This document shows, piece after piece, positions 1 to 5,326 of a stretch of 5,533 nucleotides of DNA. The DNA lies in NCBI GenBank assembly GCA_937891905.1, contig CALATT010000103.1:1-5533 (forward strand). The letters are read 5' to 3'. The stretch's first letter is position 1; the number at the start of each line of letters is the position of its first letter. The notes below the pieces were generated by a model, which ran no database searches, was not told where the DNA came from, and worked only from the letters and a program-made list of their open reading frames with translations. The position numbers and the translations under genes are program-made. This stretch comes from an uncultured Bacteroidales bacterium. Lineage in GTDB: Bacteria > Bacteroidota > Bacteroidia > Bacteroidales > Paludibacteraceae.

Positions 1-577
1 CGTAGCCTGCGTAGATGATGTAAATAAAGTCCACAATGCCGTTGTTGTCATTGTCGTATTGTGAAAAGTCCACTCCTAGTGAATCTGCTCCTTTGCAGGC
101 ATCTACAACAAAGTCCACTACATATTGGTCGTTGCCAGATGCATCATTGGTTGCGTAATATGCGGATGTTTGTGGTAGGGTGATAGGCCCTACAACATCA
201 AACTCGGGCTCGTACTGACCGTTAGACTGTGCTTTGAAGTATGCTTTGCAAGAACCTGTAGCACCGTTGTAGGTATAGTTGTCGCTATTGGCTAGCGAGT
301 CGAAGGCTAATTGATTGTTTTTCTCGTCAAAGGTGATATCGGAGTAATTGACTAAGATCAATAATCCTTTAGGGGCCAAGTTGATGTTAGGTGTACGACG
401 TGGGGCCATTCGTTGGATATTGGTTTTAGAATCATGCGAAAGGATATTGAATGGTGCTTTCTTGTGTTGTGGTTCAACTAGGTTTAGTTCTGGCAATGGT
501 GCAACTGCCCATACTGATAGTTGAAACACACACAATATACCTAAGGTAAATAGAATTCTGAGAGTACTTGTTTTCAT
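1..577 (-). CDS. Secreted M6-family-like metalloprotease, N-terminal part (cut by the left edge)
   Basis: The reading frame opens at ATG 577 and stays open for 192 codons to the window edge, so the C-terminus is missing. Residues 1-24 look like a signal peptide (basic start, then a leucine/phenylalanine-rich core, with likely cleavage after SVWA), so the protein should be exported. Residues 69-79 (PKGLLILVNYS), 103-113 (YNGATGSCKAY), 123-131 (EPEFDVVGP) and 175-191 (DNDNNGIVDFIYIIYAG) match the region that precedes the HExxH zinc site in M6 (immune inhibitor A-like) peptidases of Bacteroidales. The catalytic HExxH would lie beyond the left edge and is not seen, so catalytic activity is inferred. 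A good promoter lies just upstream. It is transcribed away from the tRNA and is most likely a host chromosomal gene flanking the prophage. The family call is from recalled sequence patterns. Confidence 0.8.
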   Translation of the reverse strand, partial: MKTSTLRILFTLGILCVFQLSVWAVAPLPELNLVEPQHKKAPFNILSHDSKTNIQRMAPRRTPNINLAPKGLLILVNYSDITFDEKNNQLAFDSLANSDNYTYNGATGSCKAYFKAQSNGQYEPEFDVVGPITLPQTSAYYATNDASGNDQYVVDFVVDACKGADSLGVDFSQYDNDNNGIVDFIYIIYAGY

Positions 578-601
578 ACGTAATATGCTTGAATTTTGCT
601 G

Positions 602-632
602 CAAAGGTACAGTTTTATTCGGATATATACAA
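602..632 (-). promoter_or_regulatory. Bacteroidota-type promoter of the M6 protease gene
   Basis: On the minus strand the -7 box TACCTTTG (609-602) matches the Bacteroidota consensus TAnnTTTG. A TTG at 632-630 lies 20 bases upstream and fits the -33 element weakly (ATTG rather than TTTG). Transcription would start about 20 bases before the ATG at 577, giving a short leader. No Shine-Dalgarno site is visible, as is usual in this phylum. Confidence 0.65.
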
Positions 633-668
633 TTATTTGCATAAAAAATGCACTTTTTCTTCAAAAAA

Positions 669-700
669 TTTGGTCATGTCAAAAAAAAGCAGTACCTTTG
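669..700 (+). promoter_or_regulatory. Bacteroidota-type promoter of tRNA-Arg
   Basis: TTTG at 669-672, a 20-base spacer, then TACCTTTG at 693-700 is a full match to the Bacteroidota vegetative sigma consensus (TTTG, 19-21 bases, TAnnTTTG). It lies 24 bases before the first base of the tRNA, so the precursor has only a short 5' leader. It is divergent from the protease promoter and does not overlap it. Confidence 0.8.
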
Positions 701-724
701 CACCCGCTTTCGAAAAGAAGCAAT

Positions 725-798
725 GGTCCGTTAGCTCAACTGAATAGAGTACCACACTACGGATGTGGGGGTTGCAGGTTTGAATCCTGCACGGATCA
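725..798 (+). tRNA. tRNA-Arg (anticodon ACG)
   Basis: The 74 bases fold into a full cloverleaf. The acceptor stem is GGTCCGT with ACGGATC (one G-T pair). The D stem is GCTC with GAGT, the anticodon stem CCACA with TGTGG around the loop CTACGGA, and the T stem GCAGG with CCTGC around TTTGAAT. The anticodon at loop positions 3-5 is ACG, which reads arginine CGN codons after A-to-I editing. The discriminator base is A798. CCA is not encoded and must be added after transcription. The gene has its own promoter at 669-700. The phage operon converges on its 3' end, so this 3' end is the natural candidate for the prophage attachment site. Confidence 0.95.
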
Positions 799-803
799 CA
801 ACT

Positions 804-844
804 GAAATCGCCAATCACCTATAATACAGGGAGTTGGCGATTTC
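804..844 (+). terminator. Hairpin behind tRNA-Arg, probable terminator
   Basis: Bases 804-814 (GAAATCGCCAA) and 834-844 (TTGGCGATTTC) are perfect inverted repeats, giving an 11-bp stem around a 19-base loop. On the plus strand it begins six bases after the tRNA and is followed by TTTGTT, a weak T-tract. The likely role is to end tRNA transcription. The long loop and weak tail make it an imperfect intrinsic terminator. On the minus strand there is no T-tract. Confidence 0.6.
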
Positions 845-925
845 TTTGTTATATTTCGGTACGCACTTTAATCCGTAAGGCATAAAAAACGCCCCATCCG
901 AACGCAAAACGGATAGGGCGACCAT
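815..925 (-). CDS. Possible 36-residue leader-type ORF with a strong Shine-Dalgarno site
   Basis: ATG at 925-923 is preceded by AAGGAGA (937-931) at a spacing of five bases, a strong ribosome site that most genes here lack. A promoter lies at 987-957. The ORF (starting MVALSVLRSDGAFF) ends at TGA 817-815, inside the hairpin that follows the tRNA. The terminator stem at 920-884 falls within the first codons, so most transcripts would end before the ORF is complete. This suggests either a short untranslated RNA, an attenuator-type leader, or chance. I do not recognise the peptide. A longer upstream start at 1030 would overlap the nuclease gene and is less likely. Confidence 0.3.
   Translation of the reverse strand: MVALSVLRSDGAFFMPYGLKCVPKYNKEIANSLYYR
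884..920 (-). terminator. Rho-independent terminator of the phage late operon
   Basis: Read on the minus strand, CGCCCTATCCG (920-910) pairs with CGGATGGGGCG (900-890) with one mismatch inside an 11-bp GC-rich stem. The loop is nine bases and six T residues follow directly (889-884). On the plus strand no T-tract follows, so it works in one direction. It lies 55 bases beyond the nuclease stop codon and would end the late operon before it runs into the tRNA. It would also end any transcript from the promoter at 987-957. Confidence 0.85.
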
Positions 926-956
926 TAAAATCTCCTTGCTATGCAATAAGACACTG

Positions 957-987
957 CAAAGGTAGTATAAATTTTTTATATAGCAAA
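957..987 (-). promoter_or_regulatory. Bacteroidota-type promoter facing the tRNA
   Basis: On the minus strand TTTG (987-984), 19 bases, then TACCTTTG (964-957) is a full consensus match. The -33 box lies inside the last codons of the nuclease gene. Its transcript would start near 950, carry the Shine-Dalgarno site at 937-931 and stop at the terminator at 884, giving an RNA of roughly 65 bases. Expression is not shown. Confidence 0.55.
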
Positions 988-1380
988 ATAATTTTGCACG
1001 ATTTTTTGAAATTCTATCAAATTTCTGCATACCACGACCAAATAGCCCTCTCGAGTGAGAAATTCTATCTTCTCTTTTTGGTATTTGGATAATTGTCCCG
1101 CTTTGCCATTCTTAAGCTCGATATACAAACCATGATAGCCTTTGCGAGCCATTGGGATGCATAGGTCAGGTATTCCTGGTTCTTGCCCCTCGGCTTTCAT
1201 TGCTCGAGCAGTCGTCTCCGTTCTATACCCTCCATTAGGAATGGAGAAAATAAGATACCTCGGCCATGGATAGGCATAGCGAAACCACCGCACGCAAGCC
1301 ACCTGCAAAGCATGTTCACTCGGTGCGGCTTTTCCGCCATTCTTTTTCTCATTAAGGGCTATGAGTTCCTGCAGTGTCAT
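976..1380 (-). CDS. VRR-NUC domain nuclease (PD-(D/E)XK superfamily)
   Basis: This 134-residue protein is a stand-alone VRR-NUC domain, the usual size for phage versions. Visible signature residues are E22 in the first helix (SEHALQVACVRWFR), the IPNGGYR strand-turn at 47-53, PGIPD with D72, IELK with E88 and K90, and Q101 (SKYQ). D72, E88 and K90 would bind metal and form the PD-(D/E)XK active centre. Known relatives cut DNA, including branched or flap structures; the phage role is usually unknown. I chose ATG 1380 because it overlaps the spanin stop codon as ATGA, a standard coupling arrangement. An ATG at 1404 would add eight residues and lengthen the overlap. It is the last gene of the late operon, and the terminator follows. 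The fold is confident; the substrate is not. Confidence 0.85.
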   Translation of the reverse strand: MTLQELIALNEKKNGGKAAPSEHALQVACVRWFRYAYPWPRYLIFSIPNGGYRTETTARAMKAEGQEPGIPDLCIPMARKGYHGLYIELKNGKAGQLSKYQKEKIEFLTREGYLVVVCRNLIEFQKIVQNYFAI

Positions 1381-1964
1381 TTGATTAGGAATTTCAAAAA
1401 CCAACCTTTAATAGAGGACCATTTGCGATACACTGTTACGCCGATGATAAATATATAGGCTACAATGGCAATCCAAAAGCCACGGGCGCATTTCTTGTAG
1501 TATTCAGGCACCACCTCTACCGTCTCCGTTATAACTTGCTTATCGATGAAAGTATCAACGCGCTGCACCTTATTATATTCGCGTATGCGCGCGCGTAGGC
1601 TCTCGATAATGACCTGCATGCTATCCTGCTTGGCTTTGATGGCTAATAGGCTACCCTGCTGCGTTTGTTGTAGCTTGGTCTCTAGGGCTACATTCTTGCC
1701 CTGCTGCTCTGCTAAATCCTTTATGAGTACTTGCCCCATTGAATCGCATTGCAATAATAGATTGGTTATAGCACTATCAGCTGGGATATTGATAGTACTA
1801 TCTTTCTTCTCTATCTCCGTGTTATTGTCCGTGGTTATTTCCGATTTGGAAATAGCCTTTTCCTCGGTTGCTACTTTGGGCGTTTTGCAGGACTGAACCA
1901 TCCACAGGAACATCGCAAAACAAAATACCGCTGCTAGGATTTGAAAAAATGTTTTCGCATTCAT
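1377..1964 (-). CDS. Probable unimolecular spanin (u-spanin), lysis lipoprotein with C-terminal membrane anchor
   Basis: The 195-residue protein starts with a hydrophobic signal (residues 6-25) ending at MVQSC, a fair lipobox that would make C26 the lipidated first residue. A polar, charged periplasmic region follows. Residues 80-132 are rich in Q, K, E and L and look like a coiled coil. A single membrane segment lies at about 163-179 (WIAIVAYIFIIGVTVY), followed by a basic tail. An outer-membrane lipid anchor joined to an inner-membrane anchor in one chain is the plan of u-spanins such as T1 gp11, which fuse the two membranes at the last step of lysis. Its place straight after holin and amidase supports this. 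T1 gp11 is shorter (about 130 residues). The lipobox is not ideal (Q at -2), so a two-membrane-segment protein of other function remains possible. Confidence 0.6.
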   Translation of the reverse strand: MNAKTFFQILAAVFCFAMFLWMVQSCKTPKVATEEKAISKSEITTDNNTEIEKKDSTINIPADSAITNLLLQCDSMGQVLIKDLAEQQGKNVALETKLQQTQQGSLLAIKAKQDSMQVIIESLRARIREYNKVQRVDTFIDKQVITETVEVVPEYYKKCARGFWIAIVAYIFIIGVTVYRKWSSIKGWFLKFLIK

Positions 1965-1970
1965 ATTTTA

Positions 1971-2441
1971 CTATGTTAAATTGTTATCACTCAGCCATTG
2001 CTGCACATCAAAGGATGGGCATGCTTTAGCCGCAAATTCACCATGTCCGTGGATGGTTGCATTAGGATACTGCTCTCTAAGTTCCTTTAGTAGCTTTGTG
2101 AGCGCATCATATTGAGCCACGGTGCGCGTGTCTTTTGGCATTAGCACTGTCTTGCCATCTTTGCCTTTGATAGGCTTGCCTTTAGCGTTTACGCCATCAC
2201 GCCAATACGCACCACCTATATAGCAGATGCCAATAGAATTGCGATTGTGTCCCGTGCAATGCGCTCCTGCTTGCTCGATAGGGCGACCTTGCTCAATTGT
2301 GCCATCTAGGTCTATGACATAGTGGTATCCTATGTCATTAAAACCTCGCTGCTTGTGCCATCTACGGATATCCTCGGCTTTGTCATTTCGTCCCTCGGGA
2401 CTATCCGAGCAATGAATAATGATTTCGTCAATTTTTCGCAT
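1971..2441 (-). CDS. N-acetylmuramoyl-L-alanine amidase (Amidase_2, T7-lysozyme type), phage endolysin
   Basis: The 156-residue protein is a single Amidase_2 domain with no signal peptide, close in length to T7 lysozyme (about 150). H10 (IIIHCSDS), H133 and C141 (ACPSFD) are the zinc ligands. Y39 in GYHYVID and K139 sit where T7 lysozyme has its catalytic tyrosine and lysine. The enzyme cuts the bond between muramic acid and the stem peptide of peptidoglycan. Lacking a signal, it should reach the periplasm through the holin encoded just upstream. The upstream bases are A/T-rich without a Shine-Dalgarno site. Six bases separate its stop from the spanin start, so the two are probably cotranscribed. 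Confidence 0.95.
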   Translation of the reverse strand: MRKIDEIIIHCSDSPEGRNDKAEDIRRWHKQRGFNDIGYHYVIDLDGTIEQGRPIEQAGAHCTGHNRNSIGICYIGGAYWRDGVNAKGKPIKGKDGKTVLMPKDTRTVAQYDALTKLLKELREQYPNATIHGHGEFAAKACPSFDVQQWLSDNNLT

Positions 2442-2581
2442 ATTCTTATTTTATTTGTTTTTCATTTGTTTGTTTTTTGCCAAATAAAACCGATTGATTA
2501 CTAGGTAATTGAGTATGTCTTTTTTATTTTACAAATAAATCCTTTCTTTTTTCTACCATGGAATAAAAGAAAAGAAATAGC

Positions 2582-3124
2582 CTACTCTTTTGCCTGTTTT
2601 TTGCCCTTTTCTAGCGTTTCCTCGACCTCATCTTCAGATACTTTCAGCTTGCGGGCGATCTCGCCTAAAAGCGGCTTTTTAATGAGCCTAAAAAACACTG
2701 CATTAGGATACACGATCAGGATGTTACCACATATTGACCAAAACTCTACAGCAGCTATGACGGTGGCGATGATATCCACCACGAATCGGGAGTGTGTTCC
2801 CTCATCGCTCATCATCTCATGGCTACCAAAAGCAAGGTTCTCAATAAGCATGACCATGACCAAAGCAGTAGCATAAGCGGCTACTTTATTCACAGTGTCA
2901 CGCAGTAACTCGCTGCGCATAAACTTTCCTCTTTTTCGTGCTGCAGCAACGCCCCAAATCATGTCGAATAATACCGCCATGAGGACCACTACAAGTGCGA
3001 CCTTATAGCCTGCAAAAAAATTGAGTATGGCAATTGCGCATGCCGCAATGAATCCCCAAAATGTACTCATCATTTCCCCTAATCGTTGAATCGTTGTAAC
3101 TAAAATTGATGTTATGAATCCCAT
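2582..3124 (-). CDS. Phage holin (holin_4 / toxin-secretion-lysis type)
   Basis: The 180-residue protein has hydrophobic stretches at about 22-38, 42-60, 80-98 and 115-140, then a charged cytoplasmic tail (KVSEDEVEETLEKGKKQAKE). The central pattern, D54 and G58 near the end of the second segment followed by ARKRGKFMRSELLRDTVNK, resembles the phage_holin_4 family. Holins form membrane lesions that time lysis and let the endolysin out. Its position before the amidase and spanin supports the call. It has a strong Shine-Dalgarno site (AAAGGAGGT) six bases before the ATG. Methionines at 18 and 19 could allow a shorter second product, as in dual-start holins, but no second ribosome site was identified. 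Confidence 0.85.
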   Translation of the reverse strand: MGFITSILVTTIQRLGEMMSTFWGFIAACAIAILNFFAGYKVALVVVLMAVLFDMIWGVAAARKRGKFMRSELLRDTVNKVAAYATALVMVMLIENLAFGSHEMMSDEGTHSRFVVDIIATVIAAVEFWSICGNILIVYPNAVFFRLIKKPLLGEIARKLKVSEDEVEETLEKGKKQAKE

Positions 3125-3130
3125 GTCTTT

Positions 3131-3139
3131 ACCTCCTTT
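3131..3139 (-). promoter_or_regulatory. Strong Shine-Dalgarno site of the holin gene
   Basis: The minus strand reads AAAGGAGGT, near-perfect complementarity to the 3' end of 16S rRNA, six bases before the holin ATG. The amidase, Avd-like and RT genes have no comparable site. This fixes the holin start at 3124. Confidence 0.75.
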
Positions 3140-3208
3140 CTAGGGCGTGTCCATGTTGCTATCAGCATTCCGCCCCGTTTAGATATGACTAAACCGTTAG
3201 GATAATAC

Positions 3209-3457
3209 TCACTCGTCTTGCTCGTATCCATATTCGGATGGATTAAATACCTCTGCGATGCCGTTCTCTCGATTGTGCCTCTCGATGATACTTTGGAGAT
3301 GTTCTTTCGTTGGCATTTTGAGAAATACCATCTCGGTGCATTTTAGATACTGGCCGTCTTGGGTCATGTTTTGGAAACCGTAGCGTACAACTATTCCTGT
3401 CGCTGTAACCGTTTTTTTTGATGTGCCTTTTGGCACCACATTTGGATGTCCTTGCAT
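3209..3457 (-). CDS. Unrecognised 82-residue protein overlapping the end of the RT ORF
   Basis: From ATG 3457 (MQGHPNVVPKG) this frame encodes 82 residues with a natural mix of hydrophobic and charged residues: a likely beta-rich first half (TVTATGIVVRYGFQNM), then a helix (KEHLQSIIERHNREN) and an acidic end. By contrast, the overlapping RT frame over the same DNA is arginine-rich and looks like a shadow. I therefore take this frame as the real coding sequence here. It lies one frame ahead of the RT and overlaps it by 215 bases. Upstream is A-rich with no Shine-Dalgarno site. An earlier ATG at 3493 would add 12 residues that read as a shadow of the RT. I recognise no family. It sits between the DGR and the holin, so it could belong to either. 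Confidence 0.6.
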   Translation of the reverse strand: MQGHPNVVPKGTSKKTVTATGIVVRYGFQNMTQDGQYLKCTEMVFLKMPTKEHLQSIIERHNRENGIAEVFNPSEYGYEQDE

Positions 3458-4892
3458 TGTTATGATATTTATTAAGTTCTCTAATATGAGCAATGCTCAT
3501 GTTGATTTTCTTGTATTGGTCTTTGAGTTTGCATACGAGTTGCCCTTTCTTATTTTCAAACTCCAAATACTCTTTATAATCACTATCGATGATCATTTGT
3601 GCGAGCTGCTTTTGGATGTTAAAACTTTGATAGTGGCACATAAATCCTATATAGGAGTTAAACGAGCATTGCAGCTTGATAGCGTTCTCTACTGTTGCGC
3701 CTGCTTTGATGGCGCGCTGGATGCTATCCTTACAAGCTCTTACGGTGCGATTGCCGATGTAAATCCTATCTTTGTATATCCATTTTCCGCAAAATGGCAC
3801 GCCATGACGGACGGGCTGGATATAGAATTTTGTAGGATGCAATTTGAGGTTCATTTCCCTAAGTATGTTTTCCGATTCTTTGCGTATCTCTAGTATGTCC
3901 TGGGCTGTGTCTGCCACGACACACAAATCATCTACAAATTGGGTAATATCGGCATTCTTATTCAGTCTTATAATCGCCATTCCCCATACTGCGAGCACGA
4001 GATTTGCGATTAGTTGAGAGTAAAAATTCCCGATAGGCAAACCCTTATTACCATTGCCGAAGATTGATTTATTCGGCGGAATAAAGCGCCACATACTTGC
4101 AGGGCTACGCCTTTGGCAATCGCTTGTAGGGTCATGCATGATTAGCGTGTAAAGGATTTTGAGATACATCTCTATCGTCCAATCATCGTAGCATGTAGGC
4201 GCAAACTCTTTCATAAATGCGACAAAGGTATCAAATGCCATTTGCCTGCATATATTCATAAAGAATCCGCTTACATCCATCGTCCCGACAAATCCGTTAG
4301 GTCGCTTTTGCATGTTCTGCTGAATTTGCAGGCAAGCAGTATGCGCTGAATGTGCGGGGCGATTTCCGTGGCTGATATTGCCATTATGGGTATGCACTTT
4401 TTCCGTAACCGCCAAGATAAATGGAGCGATAAGATGGTGCGCTACTCTATCACGATAATTAGCTGCAAATACCTCTCTATATCTTGGATATGTTAGGATA
4501 AAGCAAATACTAGTTGTCGGCTGATATGCATTCTCCCATATAGAATTTCGTAATTCAAAGACCCTTGCGAGATCGAATCGAAAGCGACACGCCTCGAATC
4601 TTCTCTTTTTATTCCTCCAACAATTTGCCTGCGCGTCAAACAATGCCAATGTAAGTGATTCGTATGATTCGGCAACCGCCACCACTCCGTTGCTGTTGTT
4701 CTTATTGTTGTTGTTTACCTGCGCACTCGACAATGTCACATAATACTGATTGTTGGCATTGTTCTCCTGCATAGCCCACACATTGCCCGTGGGTAGAGTG
4801 CTGTGGTCGTCAAGATTCTCTGCTGAAATAACTTGCTCCATAAAACAAGTGGAATCTCCATTATACAAATCAAACACGCTCATCCTCGCCAT
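3243..4892 (-). CDS. DGR reverse transcriptase (with the template repeat inside its reading frame)
   Basis: This 549-codon ORF copies the TR RNA into mutagenised cDNA for a diversity-generating retroelement. RT signatures are YPRYREVFAANYRDRVAHH (135-153), motif A VGTMDVSGFF with D206, motif B GLPIGNFYSQ (284-293), whose SQ is typical of DGR reverse transcriptases, motif C QFVDDL with D321 and D322, LHPTK (351-355) and FCGKW (367-371). No maturase or endonuclease domain is seen. RT similarity begins near residue 77. Residues 30-74 are the translated TR. The ATG at 4892 lies six bases after the Avd stop, which suggests coupling. Other starts, GTG at residues 70 or 71 or TTG at 82, would leave out most or all of the TR. 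No methionine lies between the TR and residue 194. Residues after about 475 look like a shadow of the next gene, so the true C-terminus is uncertain. Confidence 0.92.
   Translation of the reverse strand: MARMSVFDLYNGDSTCFMEQVISAENLDDHSTLPTGNVWAMQENNANNQYYVTLSSAQVNNNNKNNSNGVVAVAESYESLTLALFDAQANCWRNKKRRFEACRFRFDLARVFELRNSIWENAYQPTTSICFILTYPRYREVFAANYRDRVAHHLIAPFILAVTEKVHTHNGNISHGNRPAHSAHTACLQIQQNMQKRPNGFVGTMDVSGFFMNICRQMAFDTFVAFMKEFAPTCYDDWTIEMYLKILYTLIMHDPTSDCQRRSPASMWRFIPPNKSIFGNGNKGLPIGNFYSQLIANLVLAVWGMAIIRLNKNADITQFVDDLCVVADTAQDILEIRKESENILREMNLKLHPTKFYIQPVRHGVPFCGKWIYKDRIYIGNRTVRACKDSIQRAIKAGATVENAIKLQCSFNSYIGFMCHYQSFNIQKQLAQMIIDSDYKEYLEFENKKGQLVCKLKDQYKKINMSIAHIRELNKYHNNARTSKCGAKRHIKKNGYSDRNSCTLRFPKHDPRRPVSKMHRDGISQNANERTSPKYHREAQSRERHRRGI
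4670..4807 (-). repeat. DGR template repeat (TR)
   Basis: These 138 bases match 5369-5506 without gaps except at 11 positions. At all 11 the TR carries adenine on the sense (minus) strand (T as printed), while none of the 93 non-adenine positions differ. About 45 adenines are present. Adenines are concentrated in AAC and AAT codons (4700-4720 and 4751-4764), where substitution gives many residues. The TR keeps an invariant copy that is transcribed, reverse transcribed with errors at A, and used to replace the VR. The left sense-strand edge is slightly uncertain: the outermost substitution (4804) lies four bases from the end of identity. Confidence 0.97.
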
Positions 4893-4898
4893 ATAGGC

Positions 4899-5306
4899 TT
4901 AATGATGCTGGCTTTTCTGCGCCTCTTGTATTGCATATATTTGGCTTGCAATTTCTTGGCATAATACATCAATCTCTGCGCAGGTAATATCGCTCATACC
5001 GCCCAAAGATTGAACCAAATAGCACGATGCTTGTATTTCCTCGATAGTCTCTAAAGCACGCTTGGCATAATCCCGTCCTTTCAATTGTCGAAACGCTTGT
5101 ATAAACAGGATATTCCCTTTCTTTAGGACATCATCGAAATACTGATGTCGGATGTCATTAGGCATTGGGAGTTCTTTTGCCTCTCGCGCTTTTGAGCGCT
5201 TTCTCCCATTTGGCATCCGTCTCCCGACATAAAGCAATTTGCGATTGAGCGCAATCGTTTTATTTATAATGGGTGTTCTTAATGCTTGGTCATTGTTGTA
5301 ACGCAT
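4899..5306 (-). CDS. Avd-like DGR accessory protein
   Basis: The 135-residue protein sits between the VR and TR, exactly where Avd lies in BPP-1, and has a similar length (BPP-1 Avd is about 128). It is predicted mainly helical: helices at about 50-70, 74-94 and 100-129 are readable from the heptad-like pattern. The N-terminal third is strongly basic (GRRMPNGRKRSKAREAK). Avd proteins form a pentamer of four-helix bundles that binds the RT and template RNA and is needed for homing. The basic character fits nucleic-acid binding. I see no diagnostic motif, so the call rests on position, size and helical, basic composition. ATG 5306 is preferred over a TTG at 5312. It starts 20 bases after the hairpin at 5327-5346. 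Its stop lies six bases before the RT ATG. Confidence 0.75.
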   Translation of the reverse strand: MRYNNDQALRTPIINKTIALNRKLLYVGRRMPNGRKRSKAREAKELPMPNDIRHQYFDDVLKKGNILFIQAFRQLKGRDYAKRALETIEEIQASCYLVQSLGGMSDITCAEIDVLCQEIASQIYAIQEAQKSQHH

Positions 5307-5326
5307 AGGCAAATTGGATTAGAGGT

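Noticed and set aside
596..805. 69-codon plus-strand ORF across the tRNA
   Set aside because: It reads through the tRNA promoter and the whole tRNA-Arg; the RNA gene explains the sequence.
1546..1896. 116-codon plus-strand ORF, cysteine- and serine-rich
   Set aside because: Shadow of the spanin gene's low-complexity coiled-coil region on the opposite strand.
2442..2581. Possible gene or promoter in the 140-base gap between holin and amidase
   Set aside because: The gap is A/T-rich with only tiny ORFs (the longest seen is 11 codons) and no match to TAnnTTTG at proper spacing.
3112..3168. 18-codon minus-strand ORF overlapping the holin start
   Set aside because: No ribosome site and too short to judge; its frame merely covers the holin Shine-Dalgarno region.
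3410..3419. A AAA AAC, a classical -1 frameshift heptamer, in the RT frame
   Set aside because: A -1 shift would meet TAG after six codons and does not enter the small-gene frame, which is +1. The run may simply be a lysine codon pair, so no programmed shift is claimed.
3423..3893. 156-codon plus-strand ORF
   Set aside because: Lies opposite the conserved RT C-terminal region and the small gene; it is a shadow frame with no ribosome site or recognisable family.
3243..4892. Retron or group II intron reverse transcriptase
   Set aside because: There is no maturase or intron domain V structure that I can see and no msr/msd-type arrangement, while the TR/VR pair with adenine-only differences and the SQ motif define a DGR.
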